A stretch of 9,741 bases of DNA from an uncultured Flavobacteriaceae bacterium (GCA_938074515.1 CALJFV010000119.1:1-9741), one strand, 5' to 3'; positions 1 through 8,109 are shown, counted from the stretch's first letter. Notes: generated by a model not told the origin, from the letters alone. Made by a program: numbers and translations.

Positions 1-47
1 TAGGAAATAATTTTGTGAAGACAATTATCTAAGCAATACGGATAAAC
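1..47. other. Short flank downstream of purL, no feature seen
   Basis: These 47 bases follow the purL stop codon. They are AT-rich. I see no convincing hairpin with a T-tract for purL termination and no supported coding frame. Any purL terminator or next gene lies to the left of the window. Confidence 0.4.
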
Positions 48-3000
48 TTATCTATTTTCAAACCATTTACGCGCGTTGACAAAGGCCTCGAGCCATGGAG
101 AGACTTCATCAGTTCGCTGCTCGGGATAATTAGCCCAGTTCCACTGAAAAATCGAGCGCTCAATGTGTGGCATGGTCACCAAATGACGCCCTGTGGGATC
201 GCACATCATAGCTGTATTATAGTCACTTCCATTTGGATTAGCAGGGTAATCGTGATAAGCATATTTTGCCACAATACCATAATGATCCTCAGACATGGGT
301 AGGTCAAAGCGTCCCTCGCCATGAGAAATCCATACCCCGAGCGTAGTGCCCTCGAGGCTGGAGAGCATGATGCTTTTGTTTTTCTGTATGGTAACACTGG
401 TGAAGTTACTTTCGTGTTTGTTGGACTTGTTGTGACGCATTTTTGCCAAATGATCGTGCTCTGGATTGATCAAATCTAATTCTAAAAACAGCTGACATCC
501 ATTACAAATTCCTACAGAAAGGGTATCCTCTCTCTGGAAAAAGTTGTCCAAGGCTTGCTTTGCTTTTTCGTTATAGCGGAATGCACCAGCCCAACCTTTA
601 GCGGAGCCTAAAACATCAGAGTTTGAAAAGCCCCCTACAGCACCAATAAACTGAACATCCTCAAGGGTTTCTCGACCGGATATAAGATCAGTCATGTGTA
701 TATCTTTGACCTTAAATCCTGCCAGATAAAGGGCATGGGCCATTTCTCGCTCACTATTGCTGCCTTTTTCGCGAATTATGGCAGCAGTTATTTGGCGTCT
801 TTCCGCAGGCCATTGGGCGGATTCAGGAAGTTTTCCATTAAATGCGGTGGGAAACTTAAAGGCAAGTGGTTGATTCTTGAAATTTTCATAACGCTTTTGA
901 GCCCATGGCGCCAAAGTTTGTTGCTGATCCATGAGATACGAGGTATGAAACCAAATATCTCGGTAATGCGTGATATCAAAACTAAGGTTTTGACCCCGAT
1001 AGTTCATCTCGAGATTTGGTCCGGCAACCACCGAACCAAGTTTTACGGCCTGTATTCCTCTTGCTTCAAGTAAAGTCAATGCTTTTTGTTGGTCACGGAC
1101 TTGAATTACAACCCCCACGTTTTCAGCAAAAAGTAATGTGCTTAAGTCGTTTTCTTGGGTCAGGGCATCCATGGTAAATTGAGCCCCAATATCTACCCCG
1201 CTAAAACACATTTCAAGTAGAGTGGTAATCAAACCACCGGAACCAACATCATGCCCCGCGGCGATTAACCCTTGTCCGATCAATTCTTGTAAGGCATTAA
1301 AGGCTTGGGCTAAATATTGCGCATCACACACATCAGGGGCTTTATTTCCAATCTTGTTTTTTGTTTGTGCCCATGAAGAACCACCTAAGCAAGGCGCCAT
1401 GCCGCTTAAGTTTATATAAAATACTGGCCCTTCACTTAGTTTGAAGTTTGGTTCAACTACCGCACTAATGTTATTACAATGTCCCGCTGCAGAGACAATG
1501 ACAGTCCCTGGTGACTTAACGTCTCGATTTGGATATTTTTGCTTCATCGAGAGCGAGTCTTTTCCGGTAGGAATATTAATGCCTAAATCTAGGGCAAAAT
1601 CACTTATTCCTTTTACGGCCCGATACAAGCGTGCATTTTCGCCAGCATTATTTGCAGGCCACATCCAGTTCGCCGAGAGAGACACGCTTTTTAGACCCTC
1701 TGAAAGTGGCGCCCAAACAATGTTGGTAAGGGCCTCCGCTATGGCATTACGCGAACCAGCCACGGGATCAATGAGTGCCGATACAGGACTATGGCCAACA
1801 GAAGTCGCTATGCCGTGGGTCCCTTCAAAATCGAGTGCCATCACACCGCAATTGTTTAGCGGTAATTGTAGGGCGCCAGTACATTGTTGTTTGGCGACCA
1901 GACCACCAACACAGCGGTCCACCTTATTGGTAAGCCAATCTTTGCACCCTACAGCCTCAAGACTGAGCACTGCAGTTAAATCATTATGTATATCAAGATC
2001 ACTGCCTTGAATCGGGCTAAATGAGATTTCTTGACTTTGGTCGGTGAGGACAGTCTTAGGAGAACTGCCAAACATGTCTTCTAGGTCAAAATTCATAGGA
2101 CGATCGCCCGTATTTTCACTTTGGATGATGAATTTATGATCGCTAGTGACCTCACCCACATCATAGAGTGGGGCGCGTTCGCGCTCAGCAATTTTTTCCA
2201 AAAGTGGCAGATCTTTGGGGCTAATTACTAGACCCATACGCTCTTGAGACTCATTCCCAATAATTTCTTTGGCCGATAGGGTAGGGTCCCCCACAGGAAG
2301 CTTGTCCAAATTGATGTGTCCTCCGGTTTCTTCAATCAGTTCACTCAAACAGTTTAAATGCCCACCCGCACCGTGGTCATGAATAGAAACAATAGGGTTT
2401 TGATCACTTTCTACCAAAGCCCTTATGGCATTAGCCGTTCTTTTCTGCATTTCTGGATTTGATCTCTGTATGGCATTGAGCTCGATACCGCTACTAAAGG
2501 CTCCAGTGTCGGCACTGGAAACAGCCGCACCGCCCATCCCGATGCGGTAATTGTCACCCCCCATAACCACAATACGATCACCTGGTTTAGGCTTATCTTT
2601 TTGAGCCAGCTGTGCTTTACCGTAACCGATACCACCAGCAAGCATGATGACTTTATCAAAGCCTAATATTTCTTCTTGCTCCTGATGCTCAAAAGTCAGG
2701 ACAGAACCACAAATCAAGGGTTGCCCAAATTTATTTCCAAAGTCGGAAGCGCCATTACTGGCTTTAATCAAAATATCAAGAGGCGTCTGGTATAGCCATG
2801 GCCGAGGGCTAATGTTCTGCTCCCATGAGCGATTTTCATGAGCTCTGGAATAAGCGGTCATATAAACTGCAGTTCCGGCCAAGGGGATAGATCCCTTGCC
2901 ACCAGCAAGCCGGTCACGAATTTCTCCACCACTCCCTGTAGCTGCACCGTTAAACGGTTCAACGGTAGTTGGGAAATTATGGGTCTCGGCTTTTAGTGAA

Positions 3001-3722
3001 ATGATACTGTCAAATGGTTTTTTACCAAAAAAATCAGCCTGATCTGCACGGGCAGGGGCGAATTGAGTTACTTGTGGCCCCGAGAGAAATGCGACATTGT
3101 CTTTATAGGCAGAGACGATGCTATTTGGATTATCTTTTGATGTTTTTTTAATTAAAGAAAATAGGGAATCCTCTTGTGTTTCATCATCGATAATAAAAGT
3201 CCCATTGAAAATTTTGTGGCGACAATGCTCGCTGTTGACTTGAGAAAAACCAAAGACTTCACTATCGGTTAAAGGGCGCCCAAGTTTTTTTGATAAATCT
3301 TCCAAATACAACACTTCTTCGTCACTAAGAGCCAGACCCTCACTAATATTGTAGGCTGCAATGTCTGTAATTTCCTTGATCCCCTCAGGAGTGATCTCGA
3401 GTTTAAAAATATTTTGATCCAAGCCCTCAAATACTTGGGAAAGCATCGGGTCAATTTTGTCTTCTTTGTGAAAAGGCCAATACTGTTCAATTCGATCAAT
3501 GCCCTCAATGCCCATATTTTGCGTGATTTCAACGGCATTTGTGCTCCAAGGAGTGACCATGGCTGCACGAGGCCCAAAAAATTCTCCGACGACATGCTGG
3601 TCTTCAATTTTCGGCATGTTTCCAAATAGCCAAGTGAGTTTCTCAATGCTTGATGCATCAAGGGATTGGTGCGCTGATACGGCAAAAATGGTCTGATTAG
3701 GGTAGCCAAAAAAGAAAATCAT
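48..3722 (-). CDS. purL: Phosphoribosylformylglycinamidine synthase, large single-chain type (PurL)
   Basis: This cytosolic enzyme converts FGAR, glutamine and ATP to FGAM, the fourth step of de novo purine synthesis. The protein has 1224 residues, within the range of the large single-chain form (E. coli about 1295), so separate PurS and PurQ subunits are not expected. A PurS-like N-terminal region is followed by the linker motif SEHCRHK at residues 164-170. The first AIR-synthase-like half carries ETHNFP (246-251), the glycine-rich ATGSGGEIRD (261-270) and HDHGAGG (448-454). The second half carries GKDSLSMK (720-727). A C-terminal class I glutamine amidotransferase domain begins near residue 980 (GSNSERE from 987). 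Its catalytic triad looks intact: Cys1073 in GICNGCQ, His1186 and Glu1188 in MPHIER. The start fits a promoter box a short distance upstream and the typical Bacteroidota N-terminus (MIFFFG). It is divergent from the secreted-protein gene. No frameshift or missing key residue was seen. Confidence 0.98.
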   Translation of the reverse strand: MIFFFGYPNQTIFAVSAHQSLDASSIEKLTWLFGNMPKIEDQHVVGEFFGPRAAMVTPWSTNAVEITQNMGIEGIDRIEQYWPFHKEDKIDPMLSQVFEGLDQNIFKLEITPEGIKEITDIAAYNISEGLALSDEEVLYLEDLSKKLGRPLTDSEVFGFSQVNSEHCRHKIFNGTFIIDDETQEDSLFSLIKKTSKDNPNSIVSAYKDNVAFLSGPQVTQFAPARADQADFFGKKPFDSIISLKAETHNFPTTVEPFNGAATGSGGEIRDRLAGGKGSIPLAGTAVYMTAYSRAHENRSWEQNISPRPWLYQTPLDILIKASNGASDFGNKFGQPLICGSVLTFEHQEQEEILGFDKVIMLAGGIGYGKAQLAQKDKPKPGDRIVVMGGDNYRIGMGGAAVSSADTGAFSSGIELNAIQRSNPEMQKRTANAIRALVESDQNPIVSIHDHGAGGHLNCLSELIEETGGHINLDKLPVGDPTLSAKEIIGNESQERMGLVISPKDLPLLEKIAERERAPLYDVGEVTSDHKFIIQSENTGDRPMNFDLEDMFGSSPKTVLTDQSQEISFSPIQGSDLDIHNDLTAVLSLEAVGCKDWLTNKVDRCVGGLVAKQQCTGALQLPLNNCGVMALDFEGTHGIATSVGHSPVSALIDPVAGSRNAIAEALTNIVWAPLSEGLKSVSLSANWMWPANNAGENARLYRAVKGISDFALDLGINIPTGKDSLSMKQKYPNRDVKSPGTVIVSAAGHCNNISAVVEPNFKLSEGPVFYINLSGMAPCLGGSSWAQTKNKIGNKAPDVCDAQYLAQAFNALQELIGQGLIAAGHDVGSGGLITTLLEMCFSGVDIGAQFTMDALTQENDLSTLLFAENVGVVIQVRDQQKALTLLEARGIQAVKLGSVVAGPNLEMNYRGQNLSFDITHYRDIWFHTSYLMDQQQTLAPWAQKRYENFKNQPLAFKFPTAFNGKLPESAQWPAERRQITAAIIREKGSNSEREMAHALYLAGFKVKDIHMTDLISGRETLEDVQFIGAVGGFSNSDVLGSAKGWAGAFRYNEKAKQALDNFFQREDTLSVGICNGCQLFLELDLINPEHDHLAKMRHNKSNKHESNFTSVTIQKNKSIMLSSLEGTTLGVWISHGEGRFDLPMSEDHYGIVAKYAYHDYPANPNGSDYNTAMMCDPTGRHLVTMPHIERSIFQWNWANYPEQRTDEVSPWLEAFVNARKWFENR

Positions 3723-3741
3723 GGAAACACATTTAAAGGCA

Positions 3742-3749
3742 CAAATTTA
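3742..3749 (-). promoter_or_regulatory. Candidate purL promoter -7 box
   Basis: On the minus strand this reads TAAATTTG, a perfect match to the Bacteroidota -7 consensus TAnnTTTG. A TTG (plus-strand 3773-3775) lies 23 bases upstream, at the long end of the usual -33 spacing. Transcription would start roughly a dozen bases before the purL ATG at 3722, giving a very short leader. The call rests on consensus match and position only. Confidence 0.6.
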
Positions 3750-3765
3750 GCGATTTTTAACGGGG

Positions 3766-3776
3766 CTTGAATCAAG
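3766..3776. repeat. 11-bp palindrome over the purL -33 region
   Basis: CTTGAATCAAG is a perfect inverted repeat of 5-bp arms around a central A. It contains the TTG that would serve as the -33 element of the purL promoter on the minus strand. That is where a repressor could block the sigma factor. A regulatory role is inference; no known regulator motif was recognised. Confidence 0.4.
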
Positions 3777-3779
3777 AAA

Positions 3780-3809
3780 TATGAACGGATTTTATCCAAT
3801 TTGTTCATA
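3780..3809. repeat. Nested inverted repeat in the purL/secreted-protein spacer
   Basis: TATGAAC (3780-3786) and GTTCATA (3803-3809) are perfect 7-bp inverted arms. Between them, GGAT (3787-3790) and ATCC (3794-3797) form a second inverted pair around TTT. The left pairs are contiguous and the right ones are separated by AATTT, so a folded strand would be a bulged hairpin. It lies about 70 bp before the secreted-protein start. It could be an operator or simply AT-rich chance structure. Confidence 0.35.
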
Positions 3810-3824
3810 ACCTTAACAAAGGTT
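3809..3824. repeat. AACCTT/AAGGTT inverted repeat
   Basis: This is a perfect 6-bp inverted repeat (AACCTT, spacer AACA, AAGGTT) directly abutting the previous repeat. Three inverted repeats therefore sit within about 60 bp of a divergent promoter region. It is too short and AT-rich, with only TTTTAG after it, to call a terminator. Confidence 0.3.
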
Positions 3825-3849
3825 TTAGACTATTGCACATGCAAGTTTT

Positions 3850-3857
3850 TATCTTTA
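3850..3857 (+). promoter_or_regulatory. Weak candidate promoter box for the secreted-protein gene
   Basis: TATCTTTA matches TAnnTTTG at all but the last base. It lies 22 bases before the ATG at 3880, a spacing that gives a short leader like those proposed for the neighbours. The only nearby upstream TTG (3833-3835) is 14 bases away, which is short for a -33 element, so support is weak. Confidence 0.3.
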
Positions 3858-3879
3858 CTCACCTTTTTAATCAACAAAC

Positions 3880-6804
3880 ATGAAATTACGTTTACTTTTT
3901 GCATTGATTCTTGGATTAATCATGGTCCAAGTCGATGCTCAGAACACACAACGCGCTTCATCTGTGGCCTATGGTCAATTTTTGCGCAAGACCATGCCGC
4001 TTCGCGATTTTCCTACGGTAACTCCTCAGGAGTACCGCATTAACGAAATTACCATAATTGAGAATAATCTTCGAGCGAATGAAAAAGTCAATCAACAAGC
4101 TTATCCTCAAGATGGTATTGATCCACTGCGTCAGCGTGATTTTGGTGGAATCGCCCGTATGCCAATCGAAGAGAATTTTGACGGTTTGAACAATAACGAA
4201 GGTGGGGGTTTTACTCCGCCAGATCCATCAGGAGCGGCAGGTCCAAACCACTACCTCAATGCGGTTAATGTTGCCATTAAGATTTTTGACAAACAAGGCA
4301 ATACCTTGGCAGGACCGACCATGCTCGGAACATTTTTAGGTTCACCAAGTAATTCAGGAGACCCCATTATCCTTTATGATCATCTGGCAGATCGTTATTT
4401 TGTCAGTGAGTTTGGTACGGGGAATTCATTTTTAGTTGGGGTGTCTGATTCGCCTGATCCAACGGGGGCGTATAATGTTTATCAATTTAATCTGGATGCA
4501 TTTCCCGACTATCCTCATTACAGTGTTTGGCATGATGGTTATTATGTAACCGCAAACAAATTTTCAGGCAATACAACTTACGTTATGGACCGCGCGGCCA
4601 TGATTGCCGGGGATCCAAATCCCGCAATCGTTGGGTTTAATCTTCCGGGTGTTGTCAACAATAACAATACCGTTTTTAGTCCTGAACCTGCAAATTTAAC
4701 TGGTGTTGATTTTCCTCCAGGAGCACCTGGTTATATCGTTTATCTCCAGGATGACGGATGGGGTGGCGGTATCGCCAATGACCATTTAAAAGTTTGGGAG
4801 ATTACTATGGATTGGAACAACCCCAGTAACTCCAGTATTTCTCAGCCTTTTGAAATACCAACAGATCCTTTTGATTCGGTATTCGCTCCATTTGGAACAG
4901 GAGATGTAGCACAGCCAGGGACCAATCAAAAAATTGATATGATTGGTGGGATTATTTCCTATGCAGCGAACTATCGCAGTTTTGGAGGCCACAACTCTTG
5001 GGTAATCACGTTTAATGTAGATGTAGATGGCAATGACACTTCAGGGATTCGTTGGGTAGAATTACGAAATTCAGGTACGGGCCCTTGGTCTTTATACCAA
5101 GAGGGAACTTATGCCCCTGCTGATGGGCACAGCCGCTTTATGGGAAGTGCGGCAATGGATGCTGCAGGTAATATTGGGATGGGATTCAATATTGCCAGCG
5201 CCACGCTACCGGCTGGGATTAAATACACGGGACGTTACGATGGGGATCCATTAGGACAAATGACTGTGGCTGAGGCTTCAATTGTTGAAGGAGTTGGAGT
5301 GCAAACTTTTTCCAATCGTTTTGGAGATTATTCTCATTTAACTATGGACCCAGATAACTTTACTTTTTGGCATACCGCAGAATATTTTACAGCCAATAAT
5401 GCTTGGCGATCTAGAGTGGCGGCATTTACGCTCTCGAGTGGGTTTAACGCCGATATTGGTGTGAGTAATATCAGTCAGCCCAACAATGGATTGTTAACGG
5501 CAAATGAGTCCGTTGAAGTCTCTATTCGCAATTTTGGATTGAGCGCACAGAGTAATTTTCCAGTAGAGCTCTATCTTGACGGGAATTTGGTAGCCACAGA
5601 AACATTTACAGGGACCATAAATTCTAACGAGGCATTGCCCTTTACCTTCACCCAAACAGTGGACTTATCAACTTCAGGCCAAACCTATGTTTTGGAGGCG
5701 AGAACCAATCTCACGGGCGATGAGTTTTTGGCCAACGATAATTATATTAAAGAAGTGCGTCATCTTTTAGCCAGCGATGTCGGCGTTGCCGATATTACAT
5801 CGCCAACCTCTGGATCAGGTTTGGGTTTAGAAACTCTGACGGTCACTCTTGAGAATTTTGGAGCGTTGACTCAAACTAATTTTGACGTGACGTACACGGT
5901 CAATGGTGGAGCACCGGTTACGGAGACTTTTACAGGAACTTTGGATAGTGAACAAAGTACCAACTTTAGCTTCACACAACAACTTGATCTAACCGCTTTA
6001 GGACCCTATGAAATAACGGTTTCAACCGCGCTCGGGGGAGATCAGGACCCAACCAATGATAGTGCGAGCACAACGGTGACTAATTTACTTTGTCAGCCCA
6101 ATTTGAATTGCTCTTTTGGTGATGGATTCCAATTATTTGCTGTGAGCGAAATTAACAATCCATCAGGTTGTGAAGGGTATGGTGATTTTACCACTCAGGT
6201 TGCTAATTTTGATCAAGATACTGTTTATGACTTAACAGTAACTACAGGATACGGCGATCAATATGTGACCGTCTGGATTGATTTTAATGATGATTTTAGC
6301 TTCACTGCTGATGAAAAAGTTGTGAACAATTATGTAGTGGCGCCAGGTCAAGCAGGCGGTTCTTACACAGAGACCATGGCATTAACCATACCAGCGGGCG
6401 CTGATCCCGGTACCCACTTGATGCGCGCCAAAACAAACTGGCAAGCTGAGGTCCCTGAGAATGCTTGTGAGGAGACAACCTATGGAGAAACTGAGGATTA
6501 TTCAGCCAATATCGGAGGCTTAAGCGGTAATGACTATGTGTTCTCTGTTTCTGAGTTATTGGTGCGTGAATCAGAAAATGATCAATTTGATATCGCATTG
6601 CGTACCCAATATCAAGGCCCTCTTTACTTTGCCTTGTACAATACATTGGGTCAACAATTGAAGTTTAAAACCTTGAGTCAATCTGGACCAGATTTATATC
6701 AAATCAAACTCGATATGGCACAAGCGGCCTCAGGAGTTTATATTGTAAAGTTGTCAGGACCTGAACTCACTACTTATCAATCGGCTAAGTTAATCGTGCG
6801 TTAA
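3880..6804 (+). CDS. Secreted multidomain protein with GEVED-type domain and T9SS sorting domain
   Basis: This is a 974-residue protein exported by Sec and probably then by the type IX system to the cell surface or medium. A signal peptide covers residues 1-20 (MKLR, hydrophobic core, cleavage after VDA). Residues about 95-520 form a large domain with landmarks PPDPSGAAGPNHY (113-125), DGHSRFMGSAAMD (415-427), YTGRYDGDPLG near 450 and FGDYSHLTMDP (481-491). These features recur in large secreted bacterial proteins of unknown function, and a beta-rich, perhaps propeller-like, fold is my inference. Two related Ig-like/CARDB-like repeats start at DIGVSNI (525) and DVGVADI (633). A GEVED-type domain runs from about 738 to 877 and ends in GETEDY (869-874). 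The type A sorting domain (about 888-974) has ASGVYIVKL (950-958) and ends AKLIVR. No catalytic signature was recognised, so adhesion or binding is as plausible as enzymatic activity. It stands alone between divergent and convergent neighbours. Confidence 0.9.
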   Translation: MKLRLLFALILGLIMVQVDAQNTQRASSVAYGQFLRKTMPLRDFPTVTPQEYRINEITIIENNLRANEKVNQQAYPQDGIDPLRQRDFGGIARMPIEENFDGLNNNEGGGFTPPDPSGAAGPNHYLNAVNVAIKIFDKQGNTLAGPTMLGTFLGSPSNSGDPIILYDHLADRYFVSEFGTGNSFLVGVSDSPDPTGAYNVYQFNLDAFPDYPHYSVWHDGYYVTANKFSGNTTYVMDRAAMIAGDPNPAIVGFNLPGVVNNNNTVFSPEPANLTGVDFPPGAPGYIVYLQDDGWGGGIANDHLKVWEITMDWNNPSNSSISQPFEIPTDPFDSVFAPFGTGDVAQPGTNQKIDMIGGIISYAANYRSFGGHNSWVITFNVDVDGNDTSGIRWVELRNSGTGPWSLYQEGTYAPADGHSRFMGSAAMDAAGNIGMGFNIASATLPAGIKYTGRYDGDPLGQMTVAEASIVEGVGVQTFSNRFGDYSHLTMDPDNFTFWHTAEYFTANNAWRSRVAAFTLSSGFNADIGVSNISQPNNGLLTANESVEVSIRNFGLSAQSNFPVELYLDGNLVATETFTGTINSNEALPFTFTQTVDLSTSGQTYVLEARTNLTGDEFLANDNYIKEVRHLLASDVGVADITSPTSGSGLGLETLTVTLENFGALTQTNFDVTYTVNGGAPVTETFTGTLDSEQSTNFSFTQQLDLTALGPYEITVSTALGGDQDPTNDSASTTVTNLLCQPNLNCSFGDGFQLFAVSEINNPSGCEGYGDFTTQVANFDQDTVYDLTVTTGYGDQYVTVWIDFNDDFSFTADEKVVNNYVVAPGQAGGSYTETMALTIPAGADPGTHLMRAKTNWQAEVPENACEETTYGETEDYSANIGGLSGNDYVFSVSELLVRESENDQFDIALRTQYQGPLYFALYNTLGQQLKFKTLSQSGPDLYQIKLDMAQAASGVYIVKLSGPELTTYQSAKLIVR

Positions 6805-6813
6805 TCTGGTGCG

Positions 6814-6836
6814 AAAAAGCTCATTTTTTGGTGAGC
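6814..6836 (-). terminator. Candidate backup terminator for the RNA methyltransferase gene
   Basis: GCTCA (6819-6823) and TGAGC (6832-6836) form a 5-bp stem with an 8-base loop. On the minus strand the stem is followed directly by five T (plus-strand A at 6814-6818), the layout of an intrinsic terminator for transcripts coming from 8084. On the plus strand no T-run follows. The stem is short, so it may only be an accessory to the stronger hairpin at 6846-6874. Confidence 0.4.
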
Positions 6837-6845
6837 AATGATCAT

Positions 6846-6874
6846 AAAAACAGCCCCAATTTTGGGCTGTTTTT
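6846..6874. terminator. Bidirectional intrinsic terminator between convergent genes
   Basis: The stem CAGCCC (6851-6856) / GGGCTG (6864-6869) has a 7-base loop. It is flanked by AAAAA on the left and TTTTT on the right, so either strand gives a GC stem followed by a T-tract. If the A and T tracts pair, the stem is 11 bp. It sits 41 bases after the secreted-protein stop, and its right end overlaps the methyltransferase stop codon (6873-6875) by two bases. It should end plus-strand transcription efficiently and is also placed to end minus-strand transcription. Confidence 0.85.
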
Positions 6875-8084
6875 ATTTGCGTATCAAACGGGCCATAAAA
6901 AAACCATCGTATCCTGTGACACTAGGCAATAGGGTTTCTTGAGCTTCGAGAGAAAAATCTTGACCTTCTTGACTTTTTAGGAAAGTCTCTATTTGTTGTT
7001 GATTTTCTTGCGGTAAAATCGAACAGGTCGCGTAAACCAATGTGCCACCAGGTTTTACCATTGAAGCGTAGTCGTGCAGTATTTCTTTTTGAACTTGCGT
7101 GATTTCTAGTAAAAATTCTGGGGTAAGTTTCCATTTTGCGTCCGGGTTTCGCTTTAACACCCCAATTCCTGTACAGGGGGCGTCAATTAATACGGCGTCC
7201 GCTTTTTGATATAATTTTTTAATGGTTTTACGCGATTCAATAGGGCGCGTTTCGATATTATGTGCCCCATTTCTTCTGGCCCGACGCTTGAGTTCTTCTA
7301 GCTTTTTTGGAAAAATATCCAAGGCAATAATCTGACCCTTATTTTCCATTAGGGCTGCCATATGCAGTGACTTTCCACCGGCACCAGCACAGGCGTCAAT
7401 CACGCGCATACCCGGTTTTGGCTTAACCCAATGCCCCACGCGTTGAGAGTTAATGTCCTGCACTTCAAAAAGTCCCGCTTGGAATTCTTCGGTGGTAAAT
7501 ACATTGTCTCTTTGTTTGAGTACCAAGCCTTCGGGCGTTTGCTTAGCGAATTCAGTTTCTATACCATTTGCTGCCAAAGAATTGGCCAAGTCTTTGCGTG
7601 TTGCTTTTAGCGTATTGCAGCGTAAGACGACCTCAGCTTGTTGGTTTAATGCCTTTAATTCTGCCGTCCACTGATCTTTGCCGAAGGCCTCTAGGCCAAC
7701 TTTGTCCAGCCAATCCGGGATGGATTCTCGAATGACACGTACTTTTGACAAGGTGTCAAAACGACCTTTTATTTTTCTTGTTGGTTTGCCTTCAAATTGA
7801 GGCCAATCGGGTAGGGTGATGCCACGAAGGGTCGCCCAAACCACAAAAAGTCGAAACAAATTATCGCGGTCAAAAGGCTCTTTTACCTCGGCAATTTCTT
7901 GATATAATCGCTTCCATCGAACTATATCATAAGTGGTCTCCGCAATAAAACTGCGATCTCTTGAGCCCCAGCGTTTATCTCTTTTCAAGGTTCCGCGCAA
8001 TACCTTGTCGGCAGCCTTTTGTTCGTTAAAAATACTGTGTAAACTATCTATTGTGGCAAAAACCAAGTTTCGATGCAATCGCAT
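6873..8084 (-). CDS. RsmB/NOP-family RNA cytosine-5 methyltransferase
   Basis: This is a 403-residue SAM-dependent methyltransferase that probably makes m5C in rRNA. An N-terminal NusB-like helical RNA-binding region (about 1-140) precedes the NOL1/NOP2/sun catalytic domain. Visible motifs are EVQDINSQR ahead of the fold, SAM-binding motif I VIDACAGAGGK (Asp230 to Lys238), motif II IALDIFPKKL, motif IV DAPCTG (Asp301, Cys304), motif VI YATCSILPQEN (Cys354) and the C-terminal GYDGFF. Both cysteines of the family mechanism are present: Cys354 as nucleophile and Cys304 for product release. E. coli RsmB (16S C967) has 429 residues and the same plan, but the exact target here cannot be read from sequence, so no symbol is given. 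The frame stays open to an ATG at 8195. I chose the one at 8084 because family-like sequence begins there (MRLHRNLVF), a TAnnTTTG box lies just upstream, and the longer form would overlap the divergent gene. Confidence 0.9.
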   Translation of the reverse strand: MRLHRNLVFATIDSLHSIFNEQKAADKVLRGTLKRDKRWGSRDRSFIAETTYDIVRWKRLYQEIAEVKEPFDRDNLFRLFVVWATLRGITLPDWPQFEGKPTRKIKGRFDTLSKVRVIRESIPDWLDKVGLEAFGKDQWTAELKALNQQAEVVLRCNTLKATRKDLANSLAANGIETEFAKQTPEGLVLKQRDNVFTTEEFQAGLFEVQDINSQRVGHWVKPKPGMRVIDACAGAGGKSLHMAALMENKGQIIALDIFPKKLEELKRRARRNGAHNIETRPIESRKTIKKLYQKADAVLIDAPCTGIGVLKRNPDAKWKLTPEFLLEITQVQKEILHDYASMVKPGGTLVYATCSILPQENQQQIETFLKSQEGQDFSLEAQETLLPSVTGYDGFFMARLIRK

Positions 8085-8101
8085 AAGAGAAATCTTGGGG
8101 C

Positions 8102-8109
8102 CAAAGGTA
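8102..8109 (-). promoter_or_regulatory. Candidate promoter -7 box for the RNA methyltransferase gene
   Basis: The minus strand reads TACCTTTG, a perfect TAnnTTTG match 17 bases before the ATG at 8084. This supports the 8084 start, because transcripts from here would not include the ATG at 8195. No clear TTG is present at the -33 position. Confidence 0.45.

Noticed and set aside
1441..2010. A 189-codon plus-strand open frame inside purL
   Set aside because: It lies wholly antisense to purL, whose frame is intact with family motifs. The translation has no domain-like pattern, so it is a shadow frame.
3269..3709. A 146-codon minus-strand open frame overlapping the 5' part of purL
   Set aside because: It is an out-of-frame reading of the N-terminal and linker part of purL, with no recognisable motif.
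3809..3824. The AACCTT/AAGGTT hairpin as a terminator
   Set aside because: The stem is only 6 bp and AT-rich, the following T-run is short, and no gene ends nearby.
3723..3879. A riboswitch in the leader of purL or of the secreted-protein gene
   Set aside because: The likely purL leader is about a dozen bases, too short for a purine aptamer, and no aptamer core was seen on either strand.
3801..4043. An 80-codon plus-strand open frame across the start of the secreted-protein gene
   Set aside because: It overlaps the signal-peptide region of the 974-residue gene in another frame and shows no protein-like features.
6302..6646. A 114-codon minus-strand open frame inside the secreted-protein gene
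   Set aside because: It is antisense to the GEVED and sorting-domain coding region, whose plus-strand frame is clearly the real one.
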